Assembly: GCA_024276455.1 (NCBI GenBank)
Contig: JAJRXE010000449.1
Span: 1 to 10,147 of the forward strand
Reading direction: 5' to 3'
From: Calditrichota bacterium
GTDB lineage: Bacteria; Calditrichota; Calditrichia; RBG-13-44-9
Length of the DNA stretch: 10,147 nucleotides
In this document: positions 1 through 6,271 of the stretch, one piece after another
Layout of the letters: every line of letters begins with the position of its first letter
Position numbering within the stretch: position 1 is the first letter of the stretch
The notes under the pieces: generated by a model
Told to the model about the DNA's origin: nothing
The model's input: only the letters and a program-made list of their open reading frames with translations
Database searches by the model: none
Program-made: the position numbers and the translations under genes

Positions 1-651
1 CGTCTGGCCCAGGCCCGCCAAAACATTAAAGCCGGGTACGCCCGCCTGAACGCGCTTCTGCAAATCCACAGCAACTACGCGCTGCCTCCCATGAAATTGC
101 CCAACTTATCGCCCCAACCGCCCGACACGACCCGGTATCCCGCGCTGAACTACTACCAGCACCTGCTCCGGGCAGCCGATCTGGAGGTAAGTTTGCAAAA
201 GCAGCACTTTCTTCCGGACATCAATCTGGGGATTTTTGTGGGTAATAACAACGGCCCCAACGCCCGGAATTATTACGGCTTTGATGTGGGAATCTCCATA
301 CCGATCCTGTTTTTCAATCAGCGTTCCAACTTGCAGCGGGCCAAGTTTCAACGTCAAATCCTACAACAGAACTTCCGGAACTACGATCGCAAACTGCAGG
401 CCCGTCTCCAATCGTTGTGGGCGGAGCTGCAAAGTTATGAAAAATCGCTGATTTACTATGAAACAACCGGACAATCCCTTTCCCGCGAGCTTCTCCTGAA
501 TGCCAACAAAGCCTATCAGAACGGCGAGATCGACTTTTTACAGTACATTCAAATTATCCAAAACTCCGTTACCATCGAGATGAATTACTTAAACGACCTA
601 ATGAAATATAACATGACCGTTTTAGCAATCAATTATCTGGTTCTGGATTAA
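1..651 (+). CDS. TolC-like outer-membrane efflux domain, C-terminal part (5' end outside window)
   Basis: The reading frame is open from base 1 to the TAA at 649-651, so at least 216 residues of a larger protein are present; an internal ATG at 91 is not the real start. The sequence looks like the second half of an outer-membrane factor (OEP/TolC family). A strand-forming stretch (P-D-I-N-L-G-I-F) is followed by an F-x-V-G-I-S-I-P-I-L-F-F segment, long charged helices typical of the periplasmic tunnel, and a closing G-E-I-D-F-L-Q-Y-I-Q helix. In RND systems such proteins form the exit duct across the outer membrane. The gene ends 19 nt before a CusB-like adaptor. The pump itself is not visible and must lie upstream. 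In many Bacteroidota the TolC domain is fused to the C-terminus of a CusA/CzcA pump, so this could be the tail of such a fusion. The family call is firm; metal specificity is inference from the neighbour. Confidence 0.82.
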   Translation, partial: RLAQARQNIKAGYARLNALLQIHSNYALPPMKLPNLSPQPPDTTRYPALNYYQHLLRAADLEVSLQKQHFLPDINLGIFVGNNNGPNARNYYGFDVGISIPILFFNQRSNLQRAKFQRQILQQNFRNYDRKLQARLQSLWAELQSYEKSLIYYETTGQSLSRELLLNANKAYQNGEIDFLQYIQIIQNSVTIEMNYLNDLMKYNMTVLAINYLVLD

Positions 652-670
652 AAAAAGAAAGGAACACCCC

Positions 671-1816
671 ATGAAATTCATTAAAATTTTCTTCTCATTC
701 GCTTTTGCCCTGGCGTTAATCTCGTCCTGTAACAGAGGAAGCGCCAACGAGACGTCCCCAAAGGAACCACTTAATGCCCACGGCGAAAAAATTGTTGCGC
801 TCACGCTGGAACAGTTTAACACCTCCGGCATGAAACTCGGCCGACTGACCCCGCAGCTGTTTTCGGAACGCGTCCACGCCACCGGCATGTTAGACGTCCC
901 TCCCCAGTACAAAACGGCTGTCAGCGCCTACTACGGGGGTACGGTGAAAGAAGTGCACTTGTTAGTCGGTCAAAAAGTCTCCCAAGGGGCCACCCTGTTC
1001 ACCCTGGAAAATCCCGAGTACGTCCAGATGCAACAGGACTATTTGAGTGCGAAAAGCCGGTTAAACTATTTGCGGGCCGAATACGAACGGCAGAAAACCC
1101 TGCTGAACGAGAAGGTGGCCTCGCGGAAAAAATTTCTGAAGGCCGAAGCGGATTACCTGTCCGTGCTGTCCGACTACAACGCCCTGGGAAAAAAGCTGGA
1201 ACTGCTGAATATCGACACTCAGACACTGAACGCCGAAAATATTACCACCTTCGCCGAAATCAAAGCGCCCATTAGCGGTTACGTTACCGAGGTGAACATC
1301 ACCAGAGGGCAGTATTTGAGCCCCAACGAGGTGGCGGTGTCCATCGTCAGTAACGAACACATGCATCTGGAGCTGAATGTGTTCGAAAAAGACATCACGA
1401 AAATCAGAAAGGGACAACCCATCCGTTTCCGTTTGCCGGATAATGGAACCGATTATTACGAGGGGGAAGTATTTTTAGTGGGACGGGCGGTGTATTCCGA
1501 AGACCGGGCCATTAACGTTCACGGACATTTTCATCCTGCGAAGCAAAATTTTCCTTTCATTCCCGGAATGTACATCGAAGCGGAAATACTGGTGGATCAA
1601 CAGCAGAGTCCGGCCCTGCCCGCCGATGCAGTGGTAAACGTGGGTGAAGCCAATTATGTGCTGGTGAAAAAATCCCTGGCGAACAACACTTACACCTTTG
1701 CCCAACGGGCGGTTAAAATCGGCAGAACCAATGACGGGTACATTCAGATTTTGAATGCCGACGAGCTTGCGAATCAGGAAATCTTAATCAAAGGCGCTTT
1801 CGATCTGATCCAATAA
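671..1816 (+). CDS. RND efflux periplasmic adaptor lipoprotein, CusB/CzcB-like
   Basis: This 381-residue membrane-fusion protein would bridge an inner-membrane RND pump and the TolC-type duct in export, probably of metal cations. The N-terminus is a lipoprotein signal: a hydrophobic stretch ending in I-S-S-C with the acylated cysteine at residue 20, followed by Asn. The first half of the lipoyl-like (barrel-sandwich) domain lies near residues 88-115. A charged alpha-hairpin follows (about 115-175), and the second half-motif A-P-I-S-G is at 199-203. After that come beta-barrel and membrane-proximal domains ending in a G-A-F-D-L-I tail. A V-H-G-H-F-H stretch at 283-288 sits in the beta-barrel region and could contact metal, but this is speculative. 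The start is supported by AAAGGA at 658-663, 7 nt before the ATG. It is probably co-transcribed with the TolC-like gene 19 nt upstream. Which ion it handles cannot be read from the sequence. Confidence 0.88.
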   Translation: MKFIKIFFSFAFALALISSCNRGSANETSPKEPLNAHGEKIVALTLEQFNTSGMKLGRLTPQLFSERVHATGMLDVPPQYKTAVSAYYGGTVKEVHLLVGQKVSQGATLFTLENPEYVQMQQDYLSAKSRLNYLRAEYERQKTLLNEKVASRKKFLKAEADYLSVLSDYNALGKKLELLNIDTQTLNAENITTFAEIKAPISGYVTEVNITRGQYLSPNEVAVSIVSNEHMHLELNVFEKDITKIRKGQPIRFRLPDNGTDYYEGEVFLVGRAVYSEDRAINVHGHFHPAKQNFPFIPGMYIEAEILVDQQQSPALPADAVVNVGEANYVLVKKSLANNTYTFAQRAVKIGRTNDGYIQILNADELANQEILIKGAFDLIQ

Positions 1817-1829
1817 AACGGTTACCACG

Positions 1830-1925
1830 CCGCTCCCCCGGCGGAGAACAGGCCGAACTGCTTAGCGACTGCGGGGGAGCGGTTTGTCACCGGACGATCA
1901 GGCTGCTTTCCGGCCGTTTTTTATT
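1830..1925 (+). terminator. Hairpin region with trailing T run after the efflux adaptor gene
   Basis: An 11-bp GC-rich stem is formed by 1830-1840 (starting CCGCTCCCCC) and 1872-1882, with a loop of about 31 nt. A weaker CCGGA/TCCGG pairing (1890-1894 with 1909-1913) follows, then a six-T run at 1917-1922. The T run lies 35 nt beyond the strong stem, so the strong hairpin alone is not a classical intrinsic terminator. The weaker second stem is better placed. Overall it probably ends the efflux transcript before the proS promoter. Confidence 0.5.
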
Positions 1926-1953
1926 TACCCGGCAGTGAGGGTTTAATTTTTAT

Positions 1954-1982
1954 TTGACTTTGCGGCACACAAATGGTAAATT
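1954..1982 (+). promoter_or_regulatory. Sigma-70-like promoter for proS
   Basis: TTGACT (1954-1959) and TAAATT (1977-1982) are separated by exactly 17 nt in an AT-rich stretch following the upstream hairpins. Transcription would start near 1989, leaving an AT-rich leader of about 160 nt before the proS start at 2147. I see no riboswitch or T-box-like structure in that leader. The match is by eye only. Confidence 0.55.
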
Positions 1983-2146
1983 CCTCACACTTTATTCTTA
2001 TTTCAAAACACATTGTTTTTTATTAAGTTAGATTCATTACGAGGAAATAAACGTTTTTTTAAATAAAGGAAACATTCGTTTTACATTTTCATTAAATTAA
2101 GATTGAAAAATTGAAACGTGAATTGGACTGGTAAAGGAGCATTTTT

Positions 2147-3574
2147 ATGGCAGAACGCATTACCCCCCGCAGCGAAGATTACAGTCGCTGGTACACCGAT
2201 GTGGTCATTCAGGGAAAATTAGCCGATTACGCCCCGGTGAAGGGCTGCATGGTGATTCGTCCCAACGGTTACGCCATCTGGGAACAGATGCAAAAGGTAT
2301 TAGACCGCATGTTCAAAGAGACCGGTCATGTGAATGCCTATTTCCCGCTGTTCATTCCGGAAAGTTTCATGAAGAAGGAAGCCGAGCATGTGGAAGGTTT
2401 TGCCCCGGAATGCGCGGTGGTGACCCACGGCGGGGGTGAGAAGTTAGAAGAGCCGCTGTACGTGCGGCCTACTTCGGAAACCATTATCTGGAGCATGTAC
2501 AAAAAATGGATCATGTCCTACCGCGACCTGCCCATTTTGATTAATCAGTGGGCTAACGTGGTACGTTGGGAGATGCGTACCCGGCTATTTTTACGCACCA
2601 CGGAATTTCTCTGGCAAGAAGGGCACACGGCCCATGCCACGTTCGAAGAGGCGGAAGAGGAAACCCGCCGAATTTTAGAGATTTACCGCACTTTTGCGGA
2701 AGAATACATGGCCATGCCGGTGATTGTGGGCCGCAAATCCGAGGCGGAGAAATTTGCCGGCGCGGTACACACTTACAGCATCGAAGCCATGATGCAGGAC
2801 GGCAAAGCCCTGCAGGCCGGAACTTCCCACAATCTGGGGCAAAACTTCGCCAAGGCGTTCGATGTGAAATTCCAGGACCGGCAAGGAAATCTGAACTACG
2901 TGTACGCCACCAGTTGGGGGGTCAGTACCCGGCTGATCGGCGCCTTGATTATGACTCACGGGGACGACAACGGCGTCATCATTCCGCCCAGGCTGGCGCA
3001 CATTCAAATGGTCATTGTACCCATCTGGAAAGAATCCAACCGCCAGGAGGTACTGGATTTTTCCGAACAGGTCTTTCAAAAACTGAAACCGCATTTTTCG
3101 GTAAAACTGGACGACCGCGAACAGTACAAGCCCGGATACAAATACGCCGAGTGGGAACTGATGGGCGTGCCGTTGCGCATTGAAATCGGCCCCCGGGACG
3201 TGGCCAGTAATCAGGTAACCCTGGTGCGGCGGGACAATCGCGAAAAAACGCCCGTGTCGCTGGATGTGCTGATCGAGCGCATCCAAGAGATGCTGGAAAC
3301 CATTCAGCAAGCCCTTTTCCAGCGGGCGCTGGAATTCCGTAAAGCCAACACTTTCCGCATTGACGATTACGAAGAGTTTAAAAAGGTGTTCGAAGAGAAG
3401 AACATTTTTGCGGAATCCCACTGGTGCGGTTCCGCCGATTGCGAGGAAAAAATTAAGGAAGACACCAAAGCAACCATTCGCAATATTCCCTTCGAACAGG
3501 AAACCGAGGAAGGAAAGTGCATTTACTGCGGAAAACCTTCTCAAGGAAGGGTCGTGTTCGCCAAAGCTTACTAA
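2147..3574 (+). CDS. proS: Prolyl-tRNA synthetase, archaeal/eukaryote-like type with C-terminal zinc domain
   Basis: This enzyme charges tRNA-Pro with proline using ATP, in the cytoplasm. At 475 residues it has the length of the short ProRS type, which lacks the bacterial editing insertion between motifs 2 and 3. Class II motifs are visible: motif 1 around 63-73 (Y-F-P-L-F-I-P-E-S), the proline-site R-P-T-S-E at 107-111, motif 2 at 140-163 (R-W-E-M-R-T-R, then F-L-R-T-T-E-F-L-W-Q-E-G-H), and motif 3 at 340-351 (G-V-P-L-R-I-E-I-G-P-R-D). The C-terminal domain carries four zinc-binding cysteines at 427, 432, 458 and 461. The chain ends in Ala-Tyr, as in the archaeal-like enzymes where the terminal Tyr carboxylate folds toward the active site. 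The start is fixed by an excellent AAAGGAG at 2133-2139, 7 nt upstream. A rhomboid gene follows after 16 nt, probably on the same transcript. Confidence 0.97.
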   Translation: MAERITPRSEDYSRWYTDVVIQGKLADYAPVKGCMVIRPNGYAIWEQMQKVLDRMFKETGHVNAYFPLFIPESFMKKEAEHVEGFAPECAVVTHGGGEKLEEPLYVRPTSETIIWSMYKKWIMSYRDLPILINQWANVVRWEMRTRLFLRTTEFLWQEGHTAHATFEEAEEETRRILEIYRTFAEEYMAMPVIVGRKSEAEKFAGAVHTYSIEAMMQDGKALQAGTSHNLGQNFAKAFDVKFQDRQGNLNYVYATSWGVSTRLIGALIMTHGDDNGVIIPPRLAHIQMVIVPIWKESNRQEVLDFSEQVFQKLKPHFSVKLDDREQYKPGYKYAEWELMGVPLRIEIGPRDVASNQVTLVRRDNREKTPVSLDVLIERIQEMLETIQQALFQRALEFRKANTFRIDDYEEFKKVFEEKNIFAESHWCGSADCEEKIKEDTKATIRNIPFEQETEEGKCIYCGKPSQGRVVFAKAY

Positions 3575-3590
3575 AAAATAGGACCATATT

Positions 3591-4211
3591 ATGTATCAGC
3601 AGATGGGATTTCCCGGATTGACACCGGGAGTAAAAAATCTAATTTTTGCTAATGTGGCGGTTTACATCTTTCAGGTGCTTTCCCGCCACGCGCTGGATAT
3701 TTACTTCATCCTCTGGCCCAGCCTGGTGTTAAAAAAATTCTTTATCTGGCAGCTGGTCACTTACATGTTCTTCCACGGCGGGGTGGGGCACATTTTTTTC
3801 AACATGTTTGCCCTCTGGATGTTCGGATCGGTGCTGGAACGCACCTGGGGAACCCGGGAGTTTATTAAATATTATTTCCTGACTGGTATTTCTGCCGGAA
3901 TTTTCATTACCCTATTCACCAGCAATCCCACCCTGGGCGCTTCGGGTGCCATTTATGGGATTCTGATGGCCTTCGCTCTCTTTTTTCCGGAAGAATACGT
4001 GTACCTCTACTTCCTCTTTCCTATTAAAATGAAGTACCTGGCGGTCATCATCGGGGCGCTGGAATTTCTCTCTCTCTACAGCAACGACGGAATTGCTCAC
4101 ACCGCCCACCTGGGTGGCATGATTGTGGGATACTTTTACCTGCGGCACCGCTACCGGTACCTGGGCATCGGTCGCAACTTTTTCCGAAATTTCTTCCGCA
4201 AAAAATACTAA
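3591..4211 (+). CDS. Rhomboid-family intramembrane serine protease
   Basis: This 206-residue polytopic membrane protein is of the rhomboid type and cleaves substrate transmembrane helices within the bilayer. Family signatures are complete. H67 and N71 (H-I-F-F-N in helix 2) contribute to the oxyanion region. G-A-S-G gives the nucleophile S118. A-H-L-G-G in the last core helix gives the catalytic base H173. The W-x-x-R-x-like loop 1 region is less canonical here. About six membrane helices fit the short bacterial six-helix form, with a basic aromatic tail at 185-206 that should lie in the cytoplasm. The ATG is preceded by only a modest ribosome-binding sequence (TAGGA, about 7 nt upstream). 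It follows proS by 16 nt and is directly followed by a strong terminator, so the two genes form one unit. No functional link to proS is implied; the substrate is unknown. Confidence 0.93.
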   Translation: MYQQMGFPGLTPGVKNLIFANVAVYIFQVLSRHALDIYFILWPSLVLKKFFIWQLVTYMFFHGGVGHIFFNMFALWMFGSVLERTWGTREFIKYYFLTGISAGIFITLFTSNPTLGASGAIYGILMAFALFFPEEYVYLYFLFPIKMKYLAVIIGALEFLSLYSNDGIAHTAHLGGMIVGYFYLRHRYRYLGIGRNFFRNFFRKKY

Positions 4212-4228
4212 TCCTGGCGAAAAGACCG

Positions 4229-4274
4229 GCCCGGAGCAAACACCTGCTCTGCTCCGGGCTTTTTCTTTTTCTTC
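4229..4274 (+). terminator. Intrinsic terminator after the rhomboid gene
   Basis: A perfect 10-bp GC-rich stem joins GCCCGGAGCA (4229-4238) to TGCTCCGGGC (4250-4259), with an 11-nt loop and a T-rich tract (4260-4273). This is a textbook rho-independent terminator 17 nt after the rhomboid stop. It separates the proS unit from the sigma-54 operon downstream. Confidence 0.9.
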
Positions 4275-4295
4275 CAATTTTCCCACCGTAAAAAT

Positions 4296-4402
4296 ATTAA
4301 ACGCCTATTGTTGAATATTTTTACACCTCCAACTTCTTAATTTTTAAATAATTAAACGGGACAACCCCAATCTTTCCCTCGAAAGCGCTTAAAATTTAAA
4401 CG
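4296..4402 (+). repeat. Three (A/T)TTAAACG elements in the upstream control region
   Basis: ATTAAACG occurs at 4296-4303 and 4351-4358, and TTTAAACG at 4395-4402. The spacings are 55 and 44 nt, both multiples of 11, so the elements would sit on about the same face of the helix. The last copy is part of AAACGGTTT, a small inverted repeat. They lie about 115-220 nt upstream of the expected start of the sigma-54 promoter, where enhancer sites for NtrC-type activators usually sit. In AT-rich DNA such short words can recur by chance, so the assignment is tentative. Confidence 0.3.
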
Positions 4403-4480
4403 GTTTCCCCGGCCGGCTTTTTTTTCCAGCCGGAGAAAAAATATTTTTAATCGAAGAATAATCAATAGGTTACACCTCCA
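4321..4480 (+). repeat. 11-bp direct repeat TTACACCTCCA flanking the control region
   Basis: TTACACCTCCA is found exactly at 4321-4331 and again at 4470-4480, 149 nt apart, both in the intergenic region before the sigma-54 promoter. The second copy ends 11 nt before the -24 element. The repeat contains ACACCTCC, which resembles the 16S rRNA anti-Shine-Dalgarno end. However, both copies lie upstream of the predicted transcription start, so a DNA-level role such as protein binding is more likely. Confidence 0.4.
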
Positions 4481-4491
4481 CGTTTATTTCC

Positions 4492-4507
4492 TGGCACGCT
4501 GCTTGAA
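4492..4507 (+). promoter_or_regulatory. Sigma-54 (-24/-12) promoter of the GcvH-like/ferredoxin/NrfD operon
   Basis: TGGCACG (4492-4498), four bases, then TTGAA (4503-4507) matches the RpoN consensus TGGCACG-N4-TTGCA at all but one of its key positions (A instead of C after TTG), with exact spacing. Transcription would start near 4517, 36 nt before the first ATG at 4553. An NtrC-type activator gene lies about 4.5 kb away in this window, giving a plausible trans-acting partner. Confidence 0.8.
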
Positions 4508-4552
4508 GTAATACCAGACAGCAAAGGAAACTAAACAGAAGGGAGAAAGAAA

Positions 4553-5212
4553 ATGGTGGCGGTATTCGTAGTTCTGACAATCGTCTTTTTCGTTGCGGTG
4601 GACTACTTCATTCAGAGGAAACAAAAAGTCGGTCTGGCGGCCGATCCCAAATTACAGCGCATTAACCTTTCCCAATTATTGAAAATGTTACCCCCCGGAA
4701 TTTTTCTGCATCCAACGTTCACCTGGTCGAAGCTACTGGACAGCGGCAACCTGATTGTGGGAATCAACCCGGTGATTCTAGGTTTAATCGGTGAACCGGA
4801 CGAAATCCAGCTGCTGAAAACCGGAGAGAAGGTACAGAAGGGCGAGGTGTTGTTAAGCCTTCGCAAAGGCGACAAGGTACTGCACCTCAAATCCCCGGTC
4901 AGCGGTATCGTAACCGGAATCAATGAACAGGTGCTGCAGGATTCCACCTGGGAGAACCTCAGTCAGAGCTGGTTGTACAGCCTGAAACCGGAAAAGGTAG
5001 CACAGGAAATCCCCAATTGGTACGTGGCGGAGAAATCCCAACAGTGGCTGCAAGAGAAATACCAGCAGATCAAAAGCTTCCTGATGGGCTCGCTGCCGGG
5101 TGCCCACGCCGGCTTGACCATGGCCGACGGTGGTGATTTGACGGTGGGCATTCTGGCCAATTTTGACAAGACGGTGTGGAAGCAGTTCGAACAGGAAGTG
5201 CTAGAAAGCTAA
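4553..5212 (+). CDS. Membrane-anchored GcvH-fold (biotinyl/lipoyl-like) protein, lipoyl lysine absent
   Basis: This 219-residue protein has one N-terminal membrane helix (residues 2-20) followed by Q-R-K-Q-K, which by the positive-inside rule places the rest in the cytoplasm. Residues about 53-146 follow the glycine-cleavage H-protein pattern: H-x-x-F-x-W, V-G-I at 69-71, the S-P-V-S-G-I-V turn at 114-120, I-N, and a closing W-L-Y-S-L-K strand. From G-I to the P of S-P-V-S-G there are 46 residues, the same count I recall for E. coli GcvH. Ungapped, Asp107 falls at the lipoyl-lysine position, with Lys108 next to it and no E-S-V-K context. The C-terminal extension carries T-M-A-D-G-G (189-194), shared with the last gene of this operon and absent from GcvH. 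AAGGGAG lies 7 nt before the ATG, which follows the sigma-54 promoter. It is probably an accessory or scaffold subunit of the NrfD module; a role in glycine cleavage is unlikely. Confidence 0.75.
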   Translation: MVAVFVVLTIVFFVAVDYFIQRKQKVGLAADPKLQRINLSQLLKMLPPGIFLHPTFTWSKLLDSGNLIVGINPVILGLIGEPDEIQLLKTGEKVQKGEVLLSLRKGDKVLHLKSPVSGIVTGINEQVLQDSTWENLSQSWLYSLKPEKVAQEIPNWYVAEKSQQWLQEKYQQIKSFLMGSLPGAHAGLTMADGGDLTVGILANFDKTVWKQFEQEVLES

Positions 5213-5284
5213 GCCGTAACTGTAACTTCGTAGCGACGTTAAAAAAACGGGACAGTGATCTTCTATTCCACGAGGGGCCGACTG

Positions 5285-5371
5285 ATGGAGCTACCAGAGA
5301 ATTCCAAGCAAATGGAGGGAGTCGAAGCGAATTCATTCAAATCCCGGATTTCTTCGATCCGCTTTGAGTAA
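5285..5371 (+). CDS. Possible 28-residue small protein in the operon gap (unrecognised)
   Basis: A short frame starts at ATG 5285 and stops at TAA 5369-5371. It is preceded by GAGGGG at 5272-5277, 7 nt upstream, which is a usable ribosome-binding site. The product is polar, begins M-E-L-P-E-N-S and ends S-R-I-S-S-I-R-F-E. It has no membrane helix, cysteine motif or export signal, and I do not recognise it. A GTG at 5255 in the same frame would extend it by ten residues. It could be chance; the argument for it is its placement in the only large gap inside an otherwise tight operon. Confidence 0.25.
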   Translation: MELPENSKQMEGVEANSFKSRISSIRFE

Positions 5372-5404
5372 AGTCGTCCCCACGGAAGAAAGAACCCGAT
5401 TTTT

Positions 5405-5419
5405 TGGCATGCTCGTTAT
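5405..5419 (+). promoter_or_regulatory. Weak sigma-54-like element before the ferredoxin gene
   Basis: TGGCATG (5405-5411), four bases, then TTAT (5416-5419) has the correct -24 half and spacing of an RpoN promoter but lacks the GC of the -12 half. It lies about 55 nt before the ferredoxin start. It could be a secondary internal promoter or a non-productive RpoN binding site; as a promoter it is doubtful. Confidence 0.25.
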
Positions 5420-5435
5420 TTTTATCGCTTCTGAG

Positions 5436-5452
5436 TTGGTTAATTTAACCAA
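5436..5452. promoter_or_regulatory. 17-bp perfect inverted repeat (operator-like) upstream of the ferredoxin gene
   Basis: TTGGTTAATTTAACCAA consists of two perfect 8-bp complementary arms around one base. It lies 21 nt before the ATG at 5474 and 10 nt before its ribosome-binding site. The arms are AT-rich with a single-base centre, so an RNA hairpin is impossible at full length. A dimeric DNA-binding protein site is the better reading. No second copy was noticed in the window. Confidence 0.4.
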
Positions 5453-5473
5453 GATGCAAACAGGGAGAAACTC

Positions 5474-6271
5474 ATGGGACACGGATTTCTAATTGACGTG
5501 ACTCTTTGTGAGGGATGCGAAGCCTGTATGGACGCCTGCCACGAGATTCACGGACAGCCGGACACGGAAAACTACGAACTCTCGGCGTTGAATTACACAG
5601 TAATAAAAAATATAAACATTGAGGAGGAAGATATTTACTACCGCCGGATGTGTATGCACTGCCAGACGCCTTCCTGCGCCTCAGTGTGTCCAGTGGGAGC
5701 GTTCCGCAAAACCAAAGAGGGCCCGGTGATTTACGACGCCAGTCGCTGCATGGGTTGCCGTTATTGTATGATAGCCTGCCCGTTCGATGTGCCCAAATAT
5801 GAATGGGAGAGTCGCAATCCGCGAGTGCATAAATGTGACATGTGCTACCAGCGGATCAAACAAGGCAAGTTACCAGCCTGTGCCGAGGCGTGTCCTACCG
5901 GCGCCACCCTATTCGGAAAACACGAGGAACTCATTCGGATTGCCCAGGAACGCCTGCAAAATGACCCGGAACGTTACTACCCTTACATCTACGGTCTGAA
6001 GGAAGCTGGCGGCACCTCGGTGCTTTATCTACTGCCGGTTAAACCTACCGAGCTCGGTTTCCGCCTGAAAGGCTTCCAGCAGACATTTCCGCAATTTACC
6101 TGGAGAGTCATGAAAGAAATTCCCAACGTGGTGACCTTTAGCGGTGTGTTCATGTACGGGTTGTGGTGGATTATTAACCGCCGCATTGAACTGCAAAAGC
6201 TGGACGTGGAAACAAGCGGCCGTGAACTGACAAGCAAGGAGGACGACAATGGAAATTCTTCCGGTAACTAA
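5474..6271 (+). CDS. Four-cluster [4Fe-4S] ferredoxin subunit, HybA/PsrB/DmsB type, with C-terminal membrane helix
   Basis: This 265-residue electron-transfer subunit has sixteen cysteines in four groups: 12/15/18/22, 60/63/68/72, 92/95/98/102 and 121/124/136/140. That pattern matches the four [4Fe-4S] clusters of the HybA, PsrB, DmsB and FdnH family, which pass electrons between a catalytic subunit and an NrfD-type membrane partner. A predicted membrane helix at about 217-235 followed by N-R-R resembles the anchor of HybA/FdnH. There is no Tat or Sec signal at the N-terminus, and the frame is closed by a TAA at 5441-5443, so no hidden leader exists. It therefore faces the cytoplasm unless it is carried out with a Tat-bearing partner. 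The start is supported by AGGGAG at 5462-5467. The C-terminal coding end overlaps the NrfD gene by 23 nt, indicating translational coupling. Confidence 0.93.
   Translation: MGHGFLIDVTLCEGCEACMDACHEIHGQPDTENYELSALNYTVIKNINIEEEDIYYRRMCMHCQTPSCASVCPVGAFRKTKEGPVIYDASRCMGCRYCMIACPFDVPKYEWESRNPRVHKCDMCYQRIKQGKLPACAEACPTGATLFGKHEELIRIAQERLQNDPERYYPYIYGLKEAGGTSVLYLLPVKPTELGFRLKGFQQTFPQFTWRVMKEIPNVVTFSGVFMYGLWWIINRRIELQKLDVETSGRELTSKEDDNGNSSGN

Noticed and set aside
2566..3183. 205-codon plus-strand frame inside proS in another phase
   Set aside because: The product is Arg/Gly/His-rich without a domain, typical of an out-of-frame shadow; no ribosome-binding site stands out.
2675..3544. Long open frame (289 codons) on the minus strand opposite proS
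   Set aside because: It lies entirely within proS, whose product has all class II motifs. The antisense product shows no recognisable domain and mirrors the codon bias of proS.
4413..4433. CCGGCT/AGCCGG 6-bp inverted repeat as a terminator
   Set aside because: The run of T is in the loop rather than after the stem on either strand, and a stronger terminator already closes the upstream gene at 4229-4274.
4321..4480. TTACACCTCCA repeats as anti-Shine-Dalgarno translational control
   Set aside because: Both copies lie upstream of the predicted transcription start near 4517, so they would not be in the mRNA.
5223..5247. Imperfect hairpin followed by seven A residues after the first GcvH-like gene
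   Set aside because: The stem is two blocks of 3 bp with a mismatch and a three-base loop; too weak, and an A run is not a plus-strand terminator.
5176..5367. 63-codon frame spanning the end of the first GcvH-like gene and the following gap
   Set aside because: Its first part overlaps the GcvH-like gene out of frame, and the product is low in hydrophobic or motif content. The shorter frame at 5285 with its own ribosome-binding site is the better candidate.
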